6,112 nucleotides of DNA from an uncultured Saprospiraceae bacterium (GCA_938044055.1 CALIQO010000640.1:1-6112); one strand, 5' to 3'; positions 1 through 5,980 are shown, counted from the first letter of the stretch. The notes: generated from the sequence alone by a model not told the origin. Translations and numbers: made by a program.

Positions 1-332
1 GAATGCTGAAACAACAGCAGCAACAACAGCAACAGCAACAACAGCAAGACCAGAACAAGGACCAAGAAGAACAAGAAAACAAAGACCAACAGCAACAACA
101 ACAGGAGCAACAACAACAGGAGCAGCAGCAAGAAGAGCAACAACAACAGCAGCAAGAGAAAAAAGACCAATCGATTGATCAATCTGAAGCGTCGGATGGA
201 GAAGAGAAAAAAGATTTAGATAAAGAAGATGCAGCTAAGCTCTTAGAAGTCGTTGCCAATGAAGAGAAAAAAGTGCAAGAAAGAATGAAGAAGAAAACCG
301 GAAGGAAAACCAAATCAAAGAAAAACTGGTAA
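1..332 (+). CDS. batC: BatC, C-terminal part (5' end outside the window)
   Basis: The reading frame is open to the left edge, so this is the tail of a longer gene, and the ATG at position 3 is probably an internal Met. What is visible is a low-complexity segment of Gln with Glu, Lys and Asp (twelve Gln in a row from base 12), then an acidic/basic stretch, then a conserved-looking end containing LLEVVANEEKKVQERMKKK and a final Trp before the stop. Bacteroidota BatC proteins have N-terminal TPR repeats followed by this kind of Gln/Lys-rich region and a 'NEEKKVQEK...W' end, so the match rests on that tail plus the adjoining batD. The TPR part would lie upstream. BatC is thought to belong to the cell-envelope Bat complex encoded with MoxR, BatA and BatB; its biochemical role is unsettled. 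The next gene starts 2 bases after the stop, which implies one transcript. Confidence 0.8.
   Translation, partial: MLKQQQQQQQQQQQQDQNKDQEEQENKDQQQQQQEQQQQEQQQEEQQQQQQEKKDQSIDQSEASDGEEKKDLDKEDAAKLLEVVANEEKKVQERMKKKTGRKTKSKKNW
12..155 (+). repeat. CAR-codon (polyglutamine) low-complexity tract in batC
   Basis: Twelve consecutive CAA/CAG codons occupy 12-47, and further Gln runs broken by Glu, Asp and Lys codons continue to 155. CAA and CAG are irregularly mixed, so the run is not a pure trinucleotide microsatellite, although length variation by slippage or recombination is possible. It lies wholly within the batC tail. Confidence 0.8.
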
Positions 333-334
333 CC

Positions 335-853
335 ATGTATAAGCAGATATCTAAAAACATATTCTGGTTGGTATCCCTATGGATAATTTCAACGATGTCA
401 TTAGATGCTCAGAAATCTATTCTCGTAGAAATCAGCAGCGATTCTGTATCTGTGGAATCTCTTATTACGATAAAGTATTCTCTGCTCAATTTCCAAGGCC
501 AATTCGAAGCTCCTGACTTTTCAGATTTCCAATTAAGAGGAGGACCTTCTGTCTCAACCCAGATGCAATTCGTGAATGGAAACATGTCTTCTTCTCAATC
601 TTACAGCTATCGCATCCAGCCTAGAGATCAAGGCTTGTACTACATCGGTCCAGCCTATATAACCTGTGAGGGTAAGACCTGGGAAAGTGCCCCCATTGCC
701 ATCGACGTATTCTCTGATGCGTTAACGACTAATAGCAGATCAAAATCATTGATGGAAGTTGAAAAAATTCTAATTGATGAAGAATCTCCAAGCTCTACTA
801 AGAAACCAGTTAAGAAATCCCTAGCTCGGAAAAAGAAAAAGATCAGACTGTAA
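335..853 (+). CDS. Short secreted BatD-like single-domain protein
   Basis: This 172-residue protein has a Sec signal peptide (hydrophobic residues 9-23, likely cleavage after SLDA at 25, leaving an N-terminal Gln as is common in Bacteroidota). One BatD-type beta domain follows at about residues 30-126, with a PDFS...GGP...VNG core at residues 60-82 and a SYSYRIQP segment at 89-96. The remaining 45 residues are polar and end in a strongly basic run rich in Lys and Arg. It lacks the later BatD domains, the membrane helix and the cytoplasmic part. Residues 57-126 align without gaps to residues 60-129 of the next gene with 28 identities, so it is a paralogue of the BatD N-terminal domain. It sits 2 bases after batC and 1 base before batD, with no Shine-Dalgarno sequence. 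A periplasmic partner of the Bat complex is an inference. It ends in its own stop and the next gene has its own signal peptide, so it is not simply a frameshifted half of batD. Confidence 0.8.
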   Translation: MYKQISKNIFWLVSLWIISTMSLDAQKSILVEISSDSVSVESLITIKYSLLNFQGQFEAPDFSDFQLRGGPSVSTQMQFVNGNMSSSQSYSYRIQPRDQGLYYIGPAYITCEGKTWESAPIAIDVFSDALTTNSRSKSLMEVEKILIDEESPSSTKKPVKKSLARKKKKIRL

Positions 854-854
854 T

Positions 855-2588
855 ATGTTGCGAGTAATCATCTTCTTTTTACTTTCTTCATCTACCCTTT
901 TAAGCCAGGGGACTAGATTCTATGCCACTACAGATGCTGCCCTACTAGATAGTAAAAACAAAATCTATCAAGTTATAACGGGGTCTTCCTTTCAAGTTAG
1001 CTTTACCATGGAAAATGGAAACGGGTCACAATTTAGAGGTCCAGATTTTTCTGGATTAAAAGTGCTCGGAGGTCCAGGCACCTCTTCTCAGATATCCATA
1101 GTCAACGGGCGTAAGTCAGAAAAACGATCTTATATATATGATATTGTAGGAACCACGGAAGGGACTTATACAATCAGGCCAGCAGAAATCAGATCTGGTG
1201 GTAAGAATTTTAGAACACAACCATTTACCGTCAAGGTAATAAAAGGGAGCAAGCAGCCAGGAGTCGCAGGGTCAGGAAAAAGCTATGTCAAAACCGTCTT
1301 ATCCGATACCAGTGTATACATAGGTCAGCAGATTACGCTAAAGATTAATTTATACACCCAGGAAAATATAAAGCAGTACGACTTATTAAAAAATGATTTA
1401 GAATTCGATGGTTTCTATGCTGAAGCGATTAATGATTTTTCTCGACGGACAACGAAAGAAATTATCAATGGAGAAGAGTTCTATGTTGTAACCCTTAATG
1501 TTATCGGTCTTTTTCCTCAACAGACAGGAACGTATAACATTCCAGCTCTAGACATCCGTTTAGGCATCCCTGATGCAACCAATAGGAGAAACATATTTGC
1601 CTTTCAAGAATACAAATATAAGATTGTCAGTACAGATCCGATCAACATCGATGTATCTGCGCTTCCTGATCCTAAGCCAGAATCATTCTCTGGAGCAGTA
1701 GGGTCTTACTCAGCAGCTTATAAAATAGACAAGAGAAATGTGAAAACCGACGAAACAGTTATAGTAACGCTGGAGACAAGAGGAGATGGTGACAACAAGA
1801 AAATTACGGCTCCTACCCTATCTCTGAGTGATGATTTCGAAGTATATGATCCTAACTCAGTAAGGGATGAGCTTTACAGAGACCAAGGAAAAGTAAAAGG
1901 CTATAAAACATTTGAGTATCTGGTTGTGCCTAAGACCAAGGGAAGAAAAAAAATAAGCCCAGCATTTTCCTATTTCAATATTGATAGCAATGACTATGTA
2001 ACTATACATGGTGGACCATATACATTAAACGTTACCCAGGGAACAGTAGTTAATAACGATATAGGTAAAATAATAGATAGAAACTTAAGCCCTATGCAAC
2101 CGGCAAGGTTTACGTCACCAGGCTTAGGTTTTTACGGCAGTTTATGGCACATAGGTTCTCTGCTCTTGTTGTCTATGGGTGGAATCAGCATGCTCGTCCA
2201 CCATAGAGCTAAGCACGTCATTGCGCAGCAAGATCCTTCTGCTAAGGTCAGGCGTATAGCCGATAAAGTGGCCCTTCAGAAACTTGCAGAATCTAAAAAA
2301 CACTTAGATGCTCAAGATGACAAAAACTATTATGAGTCACTCAGCCGAACCCTGAAAGCGTATATAGAAGATAAACTCTCCATCGCTACTGGTAGCCTCA
2401 ACAAAAGCGAACTCAGTGCTGCACTCATCAACCAGGGTGTTCAATCAGAAACTGCTGGAAGAATGGATGCCCTTCTCAGAGAATCAGAGATGGCTCTATA
2501 TGCTGGATCTCGATCTGAAAGAATGACAGAAATGTATGATGAAGCTTTATTGATTGTCTCCGAAATAGAAGAAACCCTAGCTGGCTAA
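855..2588 (+). CDS. batD: BatD family protein (aerotolerance operon)
   Basis: This 577-residue protein is of the usual BatD length. It has a signal peptide (residues 1-17, cleavage likely between LLS and QG), then a first BatD domain at about 20-130 containing GPDFSGL, LGGPGTSSQ and SIVNG. A second beta domain lies at about 142-272 (YIGQQITLKINLY) and a third at about 278-395 (SFSGAVGSYS, then FEYLVVPKTKG). A single membrane helix spans about 427-448, and a cytoplasmic helical tail of about 130 residues contains YYESLSRTLKAYIEDKL. The protein is therefore predicted to be anchored in the inner membrane with most of its mass in the periplasm. The Bat proteins were named for Bacteroides aerotolerance, a phenotype not reproduced in all species, and their molecular function is unresolved. 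The start lies 1 base after the preceding stop, which suggests translational coupling. No batE-like TPR gene follows. The family call is firm. Confidence 0.92.
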   Translation: MLRVIIFFLLSSSTLLSQGTRFYATTDAALLDSKNKIYQVITGSSFQVSFTMENGNGSQFRGPDFSGLKVLGGPGTSSQISIVNGRKSEKRSYIYDIVGTTEGTYTIRPAEIRSGGKNFRTQPFTVKVIKGSKQPGVAGSGKSYVKTVLSDTSVYIGQQITLKINLYTQENIKQYDLLKNDLEFDGFYAEAINDFSRRTTKEIINGEEFYVVTLNVIGLFPQQTGTYNIPALDIRLGIPDATNRRNIFAFQEYKYKIVSTDPINIDVSALPDPKPESFSGAVGSYSAAYKIDKRNVKTDETVIVTLETRGDGDNKKITAPTLSLSDDFEVYDPNSVRDELYRDQGKVKGYKTFEYLVVPKTKGRKKISPAFSYFNIDSNDYVTIHGGPYTLNVTQGTVVNNDIGKIIDRNLSPMQPARFTSPGLGFYGSLWHIGSLLLLSMGGISMLVHHRAKHVIAQQDPSAKVRRIADKVALQKLAESKKHLDAQDDKNYYESLSRTLKAYIEDKLSIATGSLNKSELSAALINQGVQSETAGRMDALLRESEMALYAGSRSERMTEMYDEALLIVSEIEETLAG

Positions 2589-2596
2589 ACTATCGG

Positions 2597-2614
2597 AATT
2601 ACTCTATCGTAATT
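2597..2614 (+). terminator. Weak stem-loop after batD (possible terminator)
   Basis: AATTAC and GTAATT form a perfect 6-bp stem around a 6-base loop, starting 9 bases after the batD stop and followed by ATATTT. The stem is AT-rich and there is no real T tract, so it could only be a weak transcription end for the Bat operon. No better terminator is visible between batD and asnS. Confidence 0.25.
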
Positions 2615-2709
2615 ATATTTCGATTATATGATTTCCTTGTTATAAGTTATAGCCCTTTTCATTCTTGAGAGACTTTAATTATTAAGCTATAGATATTGAA
2701 TCACTTCAT

Positions 2710-2717
2710 TATCTTCG
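2710..2717 (+). promoter_or_regulatory. Probable -7 promoter element of asnS
   Basis: TATCTTCG fits the Bacteroidota -7 consensus TAnnTTTG with one change (C for T). It sits 22 bases before the asnS ATG, which would leave a short leader. A TTG at 2696-2698 is too close (11 bases) to be the usual -33 element, and no better one is seen. A very similar element, TACCTTCG, precedes the DUF2853 gene. Confidence 0.5.
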
Positions 2718-2739
2718 CGGATTATTATTAACAACAAGT

Positions 2740-4188
2740 ATGTCTATTATTATGGCAGGAAGAACGAAGATTAAAGAGCTCCTACAATTAAAACCGGAGA
2801 ATCAACAAGTAACTGTAAAAGGATGGGTAAGAACATTTCGTAATAACCAATTCATTGCCATTAATGATGGTTCTTGCTTGGCATCTATCCAAGTTGTAAT
2901 TGTACTGGATCAATTCGATGCTGAGACAACTAAGAAAATAACGACAGGTGCTGCGATAAGGGCGACAGGAGTATTGGTAGAATCTCAAGGAAAGGGACAA
3001 GCGGTAGAGGTCAAGGCTGAAGAAATTGAAATCTATGGTGTGTCCGATCCAGAAAAATATCCACTCCAGCCTAAAAAACACAGTCTTGAATTCTTAAGAG
3101 AAATCTCCCACCTTCGTTTCCGGACGAATACCTTCGGGGCGATATTCAGAATAAGACACAGTGTATCATATGCCATCCATAAGTTTTTCAACGATAAAGG
3201 CTTTTACTACATACACTCTCCTATCATTACAGGTAGTGATGCTGAAGGCGCAGGTGAGATGTTTCAAGTCACTACCCTTGACCTTAATAATGTCCCTAAG
3301 GGTGAAGATGGAGATATAGACTTCAAGGAAGACTTTTTCAATAAACCTACGAATCTTACTGTTTCAGGTCAGCTAGAAGCTGAGCTCGGTGCACTGGCCC
3401 TAAGTGAAGTATATACTTTCGGTCCTACATTCAGAGCCGAAAACAGCCATACCACAAGACACCTTGCAGAGTTCTGGATGATTGAACCAGAAGTTGCCTT
3501 CGCAGATCTTACCGACAATATGGATCTCGCTGAAGAGATGCTTAATTACATCATCTCCTATATCCTGGAAAATCATGATGACGATTTAGCTTTCTTAGAA
3601 AAGCGTCTTGCTGAAGAAGAGAAGTCTAAACCTCAGCACTTGCGTTCTCCACTGCCATTGAGAGAAAAACTCAATAATGTAATTGCAGAACCATATGAAA
3701 GAGTCACGTATACAGAAGCTATCCGGATTCTTATGAACAGCAAGCCTAACAAGAAAAAGAAATTCCAGTACGTAATAGAAGAATGGGGAGCAGACTTACA
3801 GAGTGAGCACGAGCGGTACCTAGTAGAAAAACATTTTAAGAAACCGGTTATCTTAATTGATTACCCTAAGGATATAAAGGCCTTCTACATGAGATCTAAT
3901 GAAGATGGCAAGACAGTCGCAGCCATGGATATTTTATTCCCCGGTATAGGAGAAATTGTAGGTGGATCTCAGAGAGAAGAACGGCTAGATGTCCTGAGAA
4001 AACGAATGGCTGAGATGGATATACCAGAAGAAGAGATGTCATGGTTCTTAGATACAAGAAGATTCGGGACATGTCCTCATTCAGGATATGGCTTAGGTTT
4101 CTCAAGATTGGTTTTATTCATTACTGGCATGTCTAACATAAGAGATGTCGTTCCGTTTCCGCGCTATCCTGGTAGTGCAGAAATTTAG
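2740..4188 (+). CDS. asnS: Asparagine--tRNA ligase (AsnRS)
   Basis: This class IIb aminoacyl-tRNA synthetase charges tRNA-Asn with asparagine using ATP in the cytoplasm. Residues about 20-105 form the OB-fold anticodon-binding domain ([20 protein letters not shown]). The catalytic domain follows: motif 1 region at 154-175 ([19 protein letters not shown]), motif 2 from residue 231 ([20 protein letters not shown]), a [13 protein letters not shown] segment at 402-414, and motif 3 at 449-456 (GYGLGFSR), ending with [10 protein letters not shown]. The AENS...[12 protein letters not shown] pattern and the RDVxPFPR end separate AsnRS from AspRS. The length of 482 is normal, with a moderate charged insertion around 285-320. 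The residue before the motif 3 Arg is Ser455, where E. coli and Bacteroides enzymes have Glu. The start could instead be the ATG at 2752 ([11 protein letters not shown]), which fits other family members equally well or better. It appears to be a single-gene unit with its own promoter. Confidence 0.97.
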   Translation: MSIIMAGRTKIKELLQLKPENQQVTVKGWVRTFRNNQFIAINDGSCLASIQVVIVLDQFDAETTKKITTGAAIRATGVLVESQGKGQAVEVKAEEIEIYGVSDPEKYPLQPKKHSLEFLREISHLRFRTNTFGAIFRIRHSVSYAIHKFFNDKGFYYIHSPIITGSDAEGAGEMFQVTTLDLNNVPKGEDGDIDFKEDFFNKPTNLTVSGQLEAELGALALSEVYTFGPTFRAENSHTTRHLAEFWMIEPEVAFADLTDNMDLAEEMLNYIISYILENHDDDLAFLEKRLAEEEKSKPQHLRSPLPLREKLNNVIAEPYERVTYTEAIRILMNSKPNKKKKFQYVIEEWGADLQSEHERYLVEKHFKKPVILIDYPKDIKAFYMRSNEDGKTVAAMDILFPGIGEIVGGSQREERLDVLRKRMAEMDIPEEEMSWFLDTRRFGTCPHSGYGLGFSRLVLFITGMSNIRDVVPFPRYPGSAEI

Positions 4189-4205
4189 TGAATCGGATTA
4201 ACTGA

Positions 4206-4251
4206 TGAGTGAATTTAATTCAATTGAATTCAATTGAATCTGATTTACTCA
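4206..4251. repeat. 46-base imperfect palindrome downstream of asnS
   Basis: The inner 22 bases (4218-4239) are a perfect palindrome made of two tandem copies of the palindromic decamer TTCAATTGAA, with GAATTC at the centre. The outer arms extend it to 4206-4251 with two mismatches (4216/4241 and 4217/4240) and two G-T pairs. It begins 17 bases after the asnS stop. As RNA it could form a long AT-rich hairpin that ends transcription or protects the 3' end, but no T tract follows. As DNA it could be a dimer-binding site or cruciform. Confidence 0.75.
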
Positions 4252-4359
4252 AGAGTATTTAAGAGGATTGAATTCACTTAATACATACTAATTAATAACT
4301 CAAGTACTTAGTGGTACATTTTTTGCGTTAGTTAAACCTGACGTGTTACTTTTTTTAAG

Positions 4360-4367
4360 TACCTTCG
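4360..4367 (+). promoter_or_regulatory. Probable -7 promoter element of the DUF2853 gene
   Basis: TACCTTCG matches TAnnTTTG with one change and is nearly the same as the asnS element TATCTTCG. It lies 49 bases before the ATG at 4417 and just after a T7 run. No clear TTG is present at the usual -33 distance, so the call rests on the -7 match and its position. Confidence 0.4.
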
Positions 4368-4416
4368 TCACAATTAATAATTAAATAATCCTTTAGTAAT
4401 AAATTCAAACACCATT

Positions 4417-4749
4417 ATGGGAAAATTCGATGAGAAGGTTGAATTCTACAAGAAAGCCATGGATAAGCTAGGGCTAGAGTACAACGCTAAGAAATTAGTT
4501 GCAGTAACTAAAGCTTGTGGACCTTCAATTTACAGATCAGATGCAGAGACTGTATCTAGTTCTGACAAAGCTGAGCTCGACAGAGTTAAGAAAAATTACT
4601 TAATGAAGAAGTTAGGTCTTACTGAAAAGAGAGACCTTGATGGAATCATCGCTACTGCTGTTGAGCAGATCGGTAAGAGAAATAGAAACAAGTACAGAGC
4701 AATATTCTACTACTTGTGTTCTAAAGAAGCGAAGAAGTGGCCTAAATAG
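4417..4749 (+). CDS. DUF2853 family protein
   Basis: This small soluble protein of 110 residues has no signal peptide or membrane helix, so it is predicted to be cytosolic. I recognise the DUF2853 pattern: a GPSIYRSDAETVSSSDKAEL segment (residues 35-54), followed by VKKNYLMKKLGL (57-68), and an end with NRNKYRAIFYYL (residues 89-100). The sequence suggests a compact, mostly helical, strongly basic fold, and the length covers the whole family domain. Its function is unknown, and I do not assign one. The gene appears to be transcribed alone, with a candidate promoter element 49 bases upstream and a strong intrinsic terminator 26 bases after the stop. The start is well placed, since the conserved 'MGKFDEK' opening is close to that of relatives. 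There is no Shine-Dalgarno sequence, as usual in Bacteroidota. Confidence 0.88.
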   Translation: MGKFDEKVEFYKKAMDKLGLEYNAKKLVAVTKACGPSIYRSDAETVSSSDKAELDRVKKNYLMKKLGLTEKRDLDGIIATAVEQIGKRNRNKYRAIFYYLCSKEAKKWPK

Positions 4750-4773
4750 TCTTTAGACTACTTCCGAAGAATT

Positions 4774-4807
4774 AAGAGGTGCTTGCTATGCAAGCGCCTC
4801 TTTTTTT
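4774..4807 (+). terminator. Intrinsic terminator of the DUF2853 gene
   Basis: GAGGTGCTTGC (4776-4786) pairs with GCAAGCGCCTC (4790-4800) around a TAT loop, giving 11 bp with one G-U pair. Two flanking A-T pairs extend the stem, and a run of seven Ts begins at 4801. This is the clearest rho-independent terminator in the window. Confidence 0.92.
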
Positions 4808-4983
4808 ATGTGCACCAATCCATAAAGAATCTTATAGATAGCCGATACTACTATTCTCACTCTTTAAATTGGTCGGATATTTCTTTCCCCTTATCGTGTA
4901 ATCTGGAATTCGCTCATAAATGTAGATATACTATATGTAAAACAAGTGCCATGCTAATATCAGGACACGCCTACCACTCAACG

Positions 4984-5196
4984 ATGCTTAATTTAAGATT
5001 GAAGAATTTCAGCCGGAAACCTCCGCTGCTTAATCTTAAGAGAAGGGACCTTGTTAAATCAGGTGAAATCAAGCCCCAGCCCAATAAAGATTACAGGAAG
5101 CATAAGGTTAATAGCAATGCCTTAATAAAGGAAGCACTCTACCTTAGTGGGATTGTGATAGCTATTGCTTACATGTCCTACTTATTCATCGGATGA
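4984..5196 (+). CDS. Small basic protein with one C-terminal membrane helix (unknown)
   Basis: With the ATG at 4984 this gives a 70-residue protein. Residues 1-48 are strongly basic and hydrophilic (Lys, Arg and Pro rich), and residues about 51-69 form a single hydrophobic helix (YLSGIVIAIAYMSYLFI), so it looks like a tail-anchored or N-in membrane protein. I do not recognise a family. The frame stays open upstream as far as an ATG at 4783, but that ATG lies inside the DUF2853 terminator and the intervening sequence is not protein-like. The start is therefore at 4984 or at the in-frame ATG at 4951. A 20-codon hydrophobic frame begins on its stop codon. Being real is supported by the sensible charge and helix layout and by a similar architecture in the gene at 5433. 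No clear promoter is seen. Confidence 0.5.
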   Translation: MLNLRLKNFSRKPPLLNLKRRDLVKSGEIKPQPNKDYRKHKVNSNALIKEALYLSGIVIAIAYMSYLFIG

Positions 5197-5255
5197 GCAT
5201 AGTAGGAATCATTCTACTGGTTCTTATTGTACATGAAATCACTAAGGAGAAGTAA
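5193..5255 (+). CDS. Possible 20-residue hydrophobic microprotein
   Basis: An ATG overlaps the stop of the preceding gene (ATGA at 5193-5196) and opens a 20-codon frame reading MSIVGIILLVLIVHEITKEK. Residues 3-13 are almost purely aliphatic and the end is charged, as in small single-pass membrane peptides. The ATGA overlap would allow translation by termination-reinitiation. Its stop codon forms the foot of a stem-loop at 5253-5283. A frame this short can arise by chance, so the call is tentative. An alternative is that it is a second helix of the preceding protein, reached by a frameshift. Confidence 0.3.
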   Translation: MSIVGIILLVLIVHEITKEK

Positions 5256-5283
5256 GTAACTGTTTTAAGAAAACGGTGACTTA
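5253..5283 (+). terminator. Stem-loop without T tract after the small membrane-protein genes
   Basis: Bases 5253-5266 pair with 5270-5283 around an AAG loop: 14 positions with one A/G mismatch (5258/5278) and one G-U pair (5261/5275). The stem starts exactly at the TAA of the 20-codon frame. It is followed by AGTTTGCC rather than a T run, so it may be a weak transcription end or a 3'-end-protecting hairpin. Termination is inferred from its position. Confidence 0.45.
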
Positions 5284-5432
5284 AGTTTGCCTATAGATAT
5301 GTCTTAATACCGACCACTTACGTACAACTATACCTAAGTAGAAAAAAGAGAATCATAGATGTAAAGACAACTGATTGTTGCCTAAAGTGAAAGACATAAA
5401 ATCCTAAACCAAGTACAAGTAAATCATCAATT
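5284..5432. other. Intergenic stretch with no recognised element
   Basis: Between the stem-loop and the next ATG I see no frame longer than a few codons, no tRNA-like fold and no convincing TAnnTTTG promoter. It should contain the promoter of the gene at 5433 if that gene is real. Confidence 0.5.
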
Positions 5433-5672
5433 ATGGGATTTTCAGCATATGGTTTTATAATAACTCGACAAAACAGATATATACGAACATCTAAGAAGAG
5501 ATCTTCGTTATTAAATTACTATGCTAAAAAGCCCATGTCAAAAAAAGGCGTTATCATCAAGCATAGAAATACTCCATGGAAAGAAGATTTTCTCCTTTAC
5601 TTGAGAGCGTTAATGCAGATAGTAGGTGTCTCCATTGTGGTAACATTATTCGTGCTGCTTTTTATTCTATAA
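5433..5672 (+). CDS. Small basic protein with one C-terminal membrane helix (unknown)
   Basis: This 79-residue protein has a basic, Lys/Arg-rich N-terminal half (RQNRYIRTSKKR, then KKPMSKKGVIIKHR) and one hydrophobic segment at about residues 60-78 (MQIVGVSIVVTLFVLLFIL) that runs to the end. A PWKEDF motif sits at 48-53. Layout and size resemble the protein at 4984, but I cannot align the two convincingly, so common descent is not shown. An alternative start is Met35 (base 5535), giving 45 residues (MSKKGVIIKHRNTPWKEDF...). ATT-ATG-GGA at the start also occurs at the DUF2853 gene, and no Shine-Dalgarno sequence is present. The gene is convergent with the minus-strand gene and overlaps it by 11 bases at the 3' ends. 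The family is not recognised. Confidence 0.55.
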   Translation: MGFSAYGFIITRQNRYIRTSKKRSSLLNYYAKKPMSKKGVIIKHRNTPWKEDFLLYLRALMQIVGVSIVVTLFVLLFIL

Positions 5673-5949
5673 GGTTTTTCTCTTTCTGATGCTTGTACAT
5701 CAGGTACCAACCATAAAACAACAAGCCTATTGCGACGAGAATAAAGCCAAACAAATAAGGGTCAATAATATCGAGTTTTCCTTTACCCGTAAAACTAAAC
5801 ATTACAGGAATGAACATTATGAATGGCATTAATGATGAATAACACTTAGGAAGGAAATCACCTTTCTTTCTATTCTTACGCAAGGGTATGACTAAAAAAA
5901 TTGAATAAACGAACATTAACCCTAATGCTAAATTGATACTAATTGCCAT
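5662..5949 (-). CDS. Small three-helix membrane protein (unknown)
   Basis: This 95-residue protein is predicted to span the inner membrane three times: about residues 4-22, 37-53 and 64-85. The basic loop RKNRKK at 24-29 and the Lys-rich tail (KHQKEK) should both face the cytoplasm, giving a consistent N-out/C-in topology. The short segment between helices 2 and 3 carries GKGKLDIIDP. I do not recognise a family. The complete frame and regular topology make it a plausible gene, and no overlapping frame on the other strand competes over most of its length. Its last 11 bases overlap the end of the convergent gene ending at 5672, with no terminator between them. A candidate -7 element lies 24 bases upstream of the start. 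Confidence 0.65.
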   Translation of the reverse strand: MAISINLALGLMFVYSIFLVIPLRKNRKKGDFLPKCYSSLMPFIMFIPVMFSFTGKGKLDIIDPYLFGFILVAIGLLFYGWYLMYKHQKEKNLIE

Positions 5950-5972
5950 CCTTACATATCTTGGTTCGTCGA

Positions 5973-5980
5973 TAAAGATA
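5973..5980 (-). promoter_or_regulatory. Possible -7 element for the minus-strand membrane protein gene
   Basis: Read on the minus strand this is TATCTTTA, one change from TAnnTTTG, placed 23 bases before the ATG. No TTG is found at the expected -33 spacing, so the call is weak. Confidence 0.3.

Noticed and set aside
335..2588. The short BatD-like gene and batD as one gene broken by a frameshift
   Set aside because: Each has its own signal peptide and its own complete first BatD domain, so they are tandem paralogues rather than two halves.
2788..3081. Minus-strand frame opposite the 5' part of asnS
   Set aside because: It is antisense to the conserved OB-fold coding region, and its composition is that of a shadow frame.
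3896..4105. Minus-strand frame opposite the 3' part of asnS
   Set aside because: It is antisense to the conserved motif 3 region and shows no protein-like features of its own.
4315..4360. Two T-rich runs and a CGTTA/TGACG stem as a terminator of asnS
   Set aside because: The stem is 5 bp with a G-U pair and the T run does not follow it directly. Its position just upstream of the probable DUF2853 promoter fits AT-rich promoter DNA better.
4747..4760. Small hairpin TAGTC/GACTA over the DUF2853 stop codon
   Set aside because: Only 5 bp with a 4-base loop, and the strong terminator directly downstream already explains the 3' end.
4783..4983. Upstream extension of the small membrane-protein frame, starting with an ATG at 4783
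   Set aside because: The ATG lies inside the stem of the DUF2853 terminator, and the encoded stretch is rich in Cys, His and Tyr without any pattern. The basic plus helix layout begins only near 4951-4984.
4991..5040. Inverted repeat TTAAGATT...AATCTTAA inside the small membrane-protein gene
   Set aside because: The arms are short and AT-rich, separated by about 30 bases, and explained by the repeated LNL(K/R) coding segments.
5686..5703. Hairpin CTGATG/CATCAG as a terminator between the convergent genes
   Set aside because: A 6-bp stem with no T tract on either strand, located inside the minus-strand coding region; chance is a sufficient explanation.
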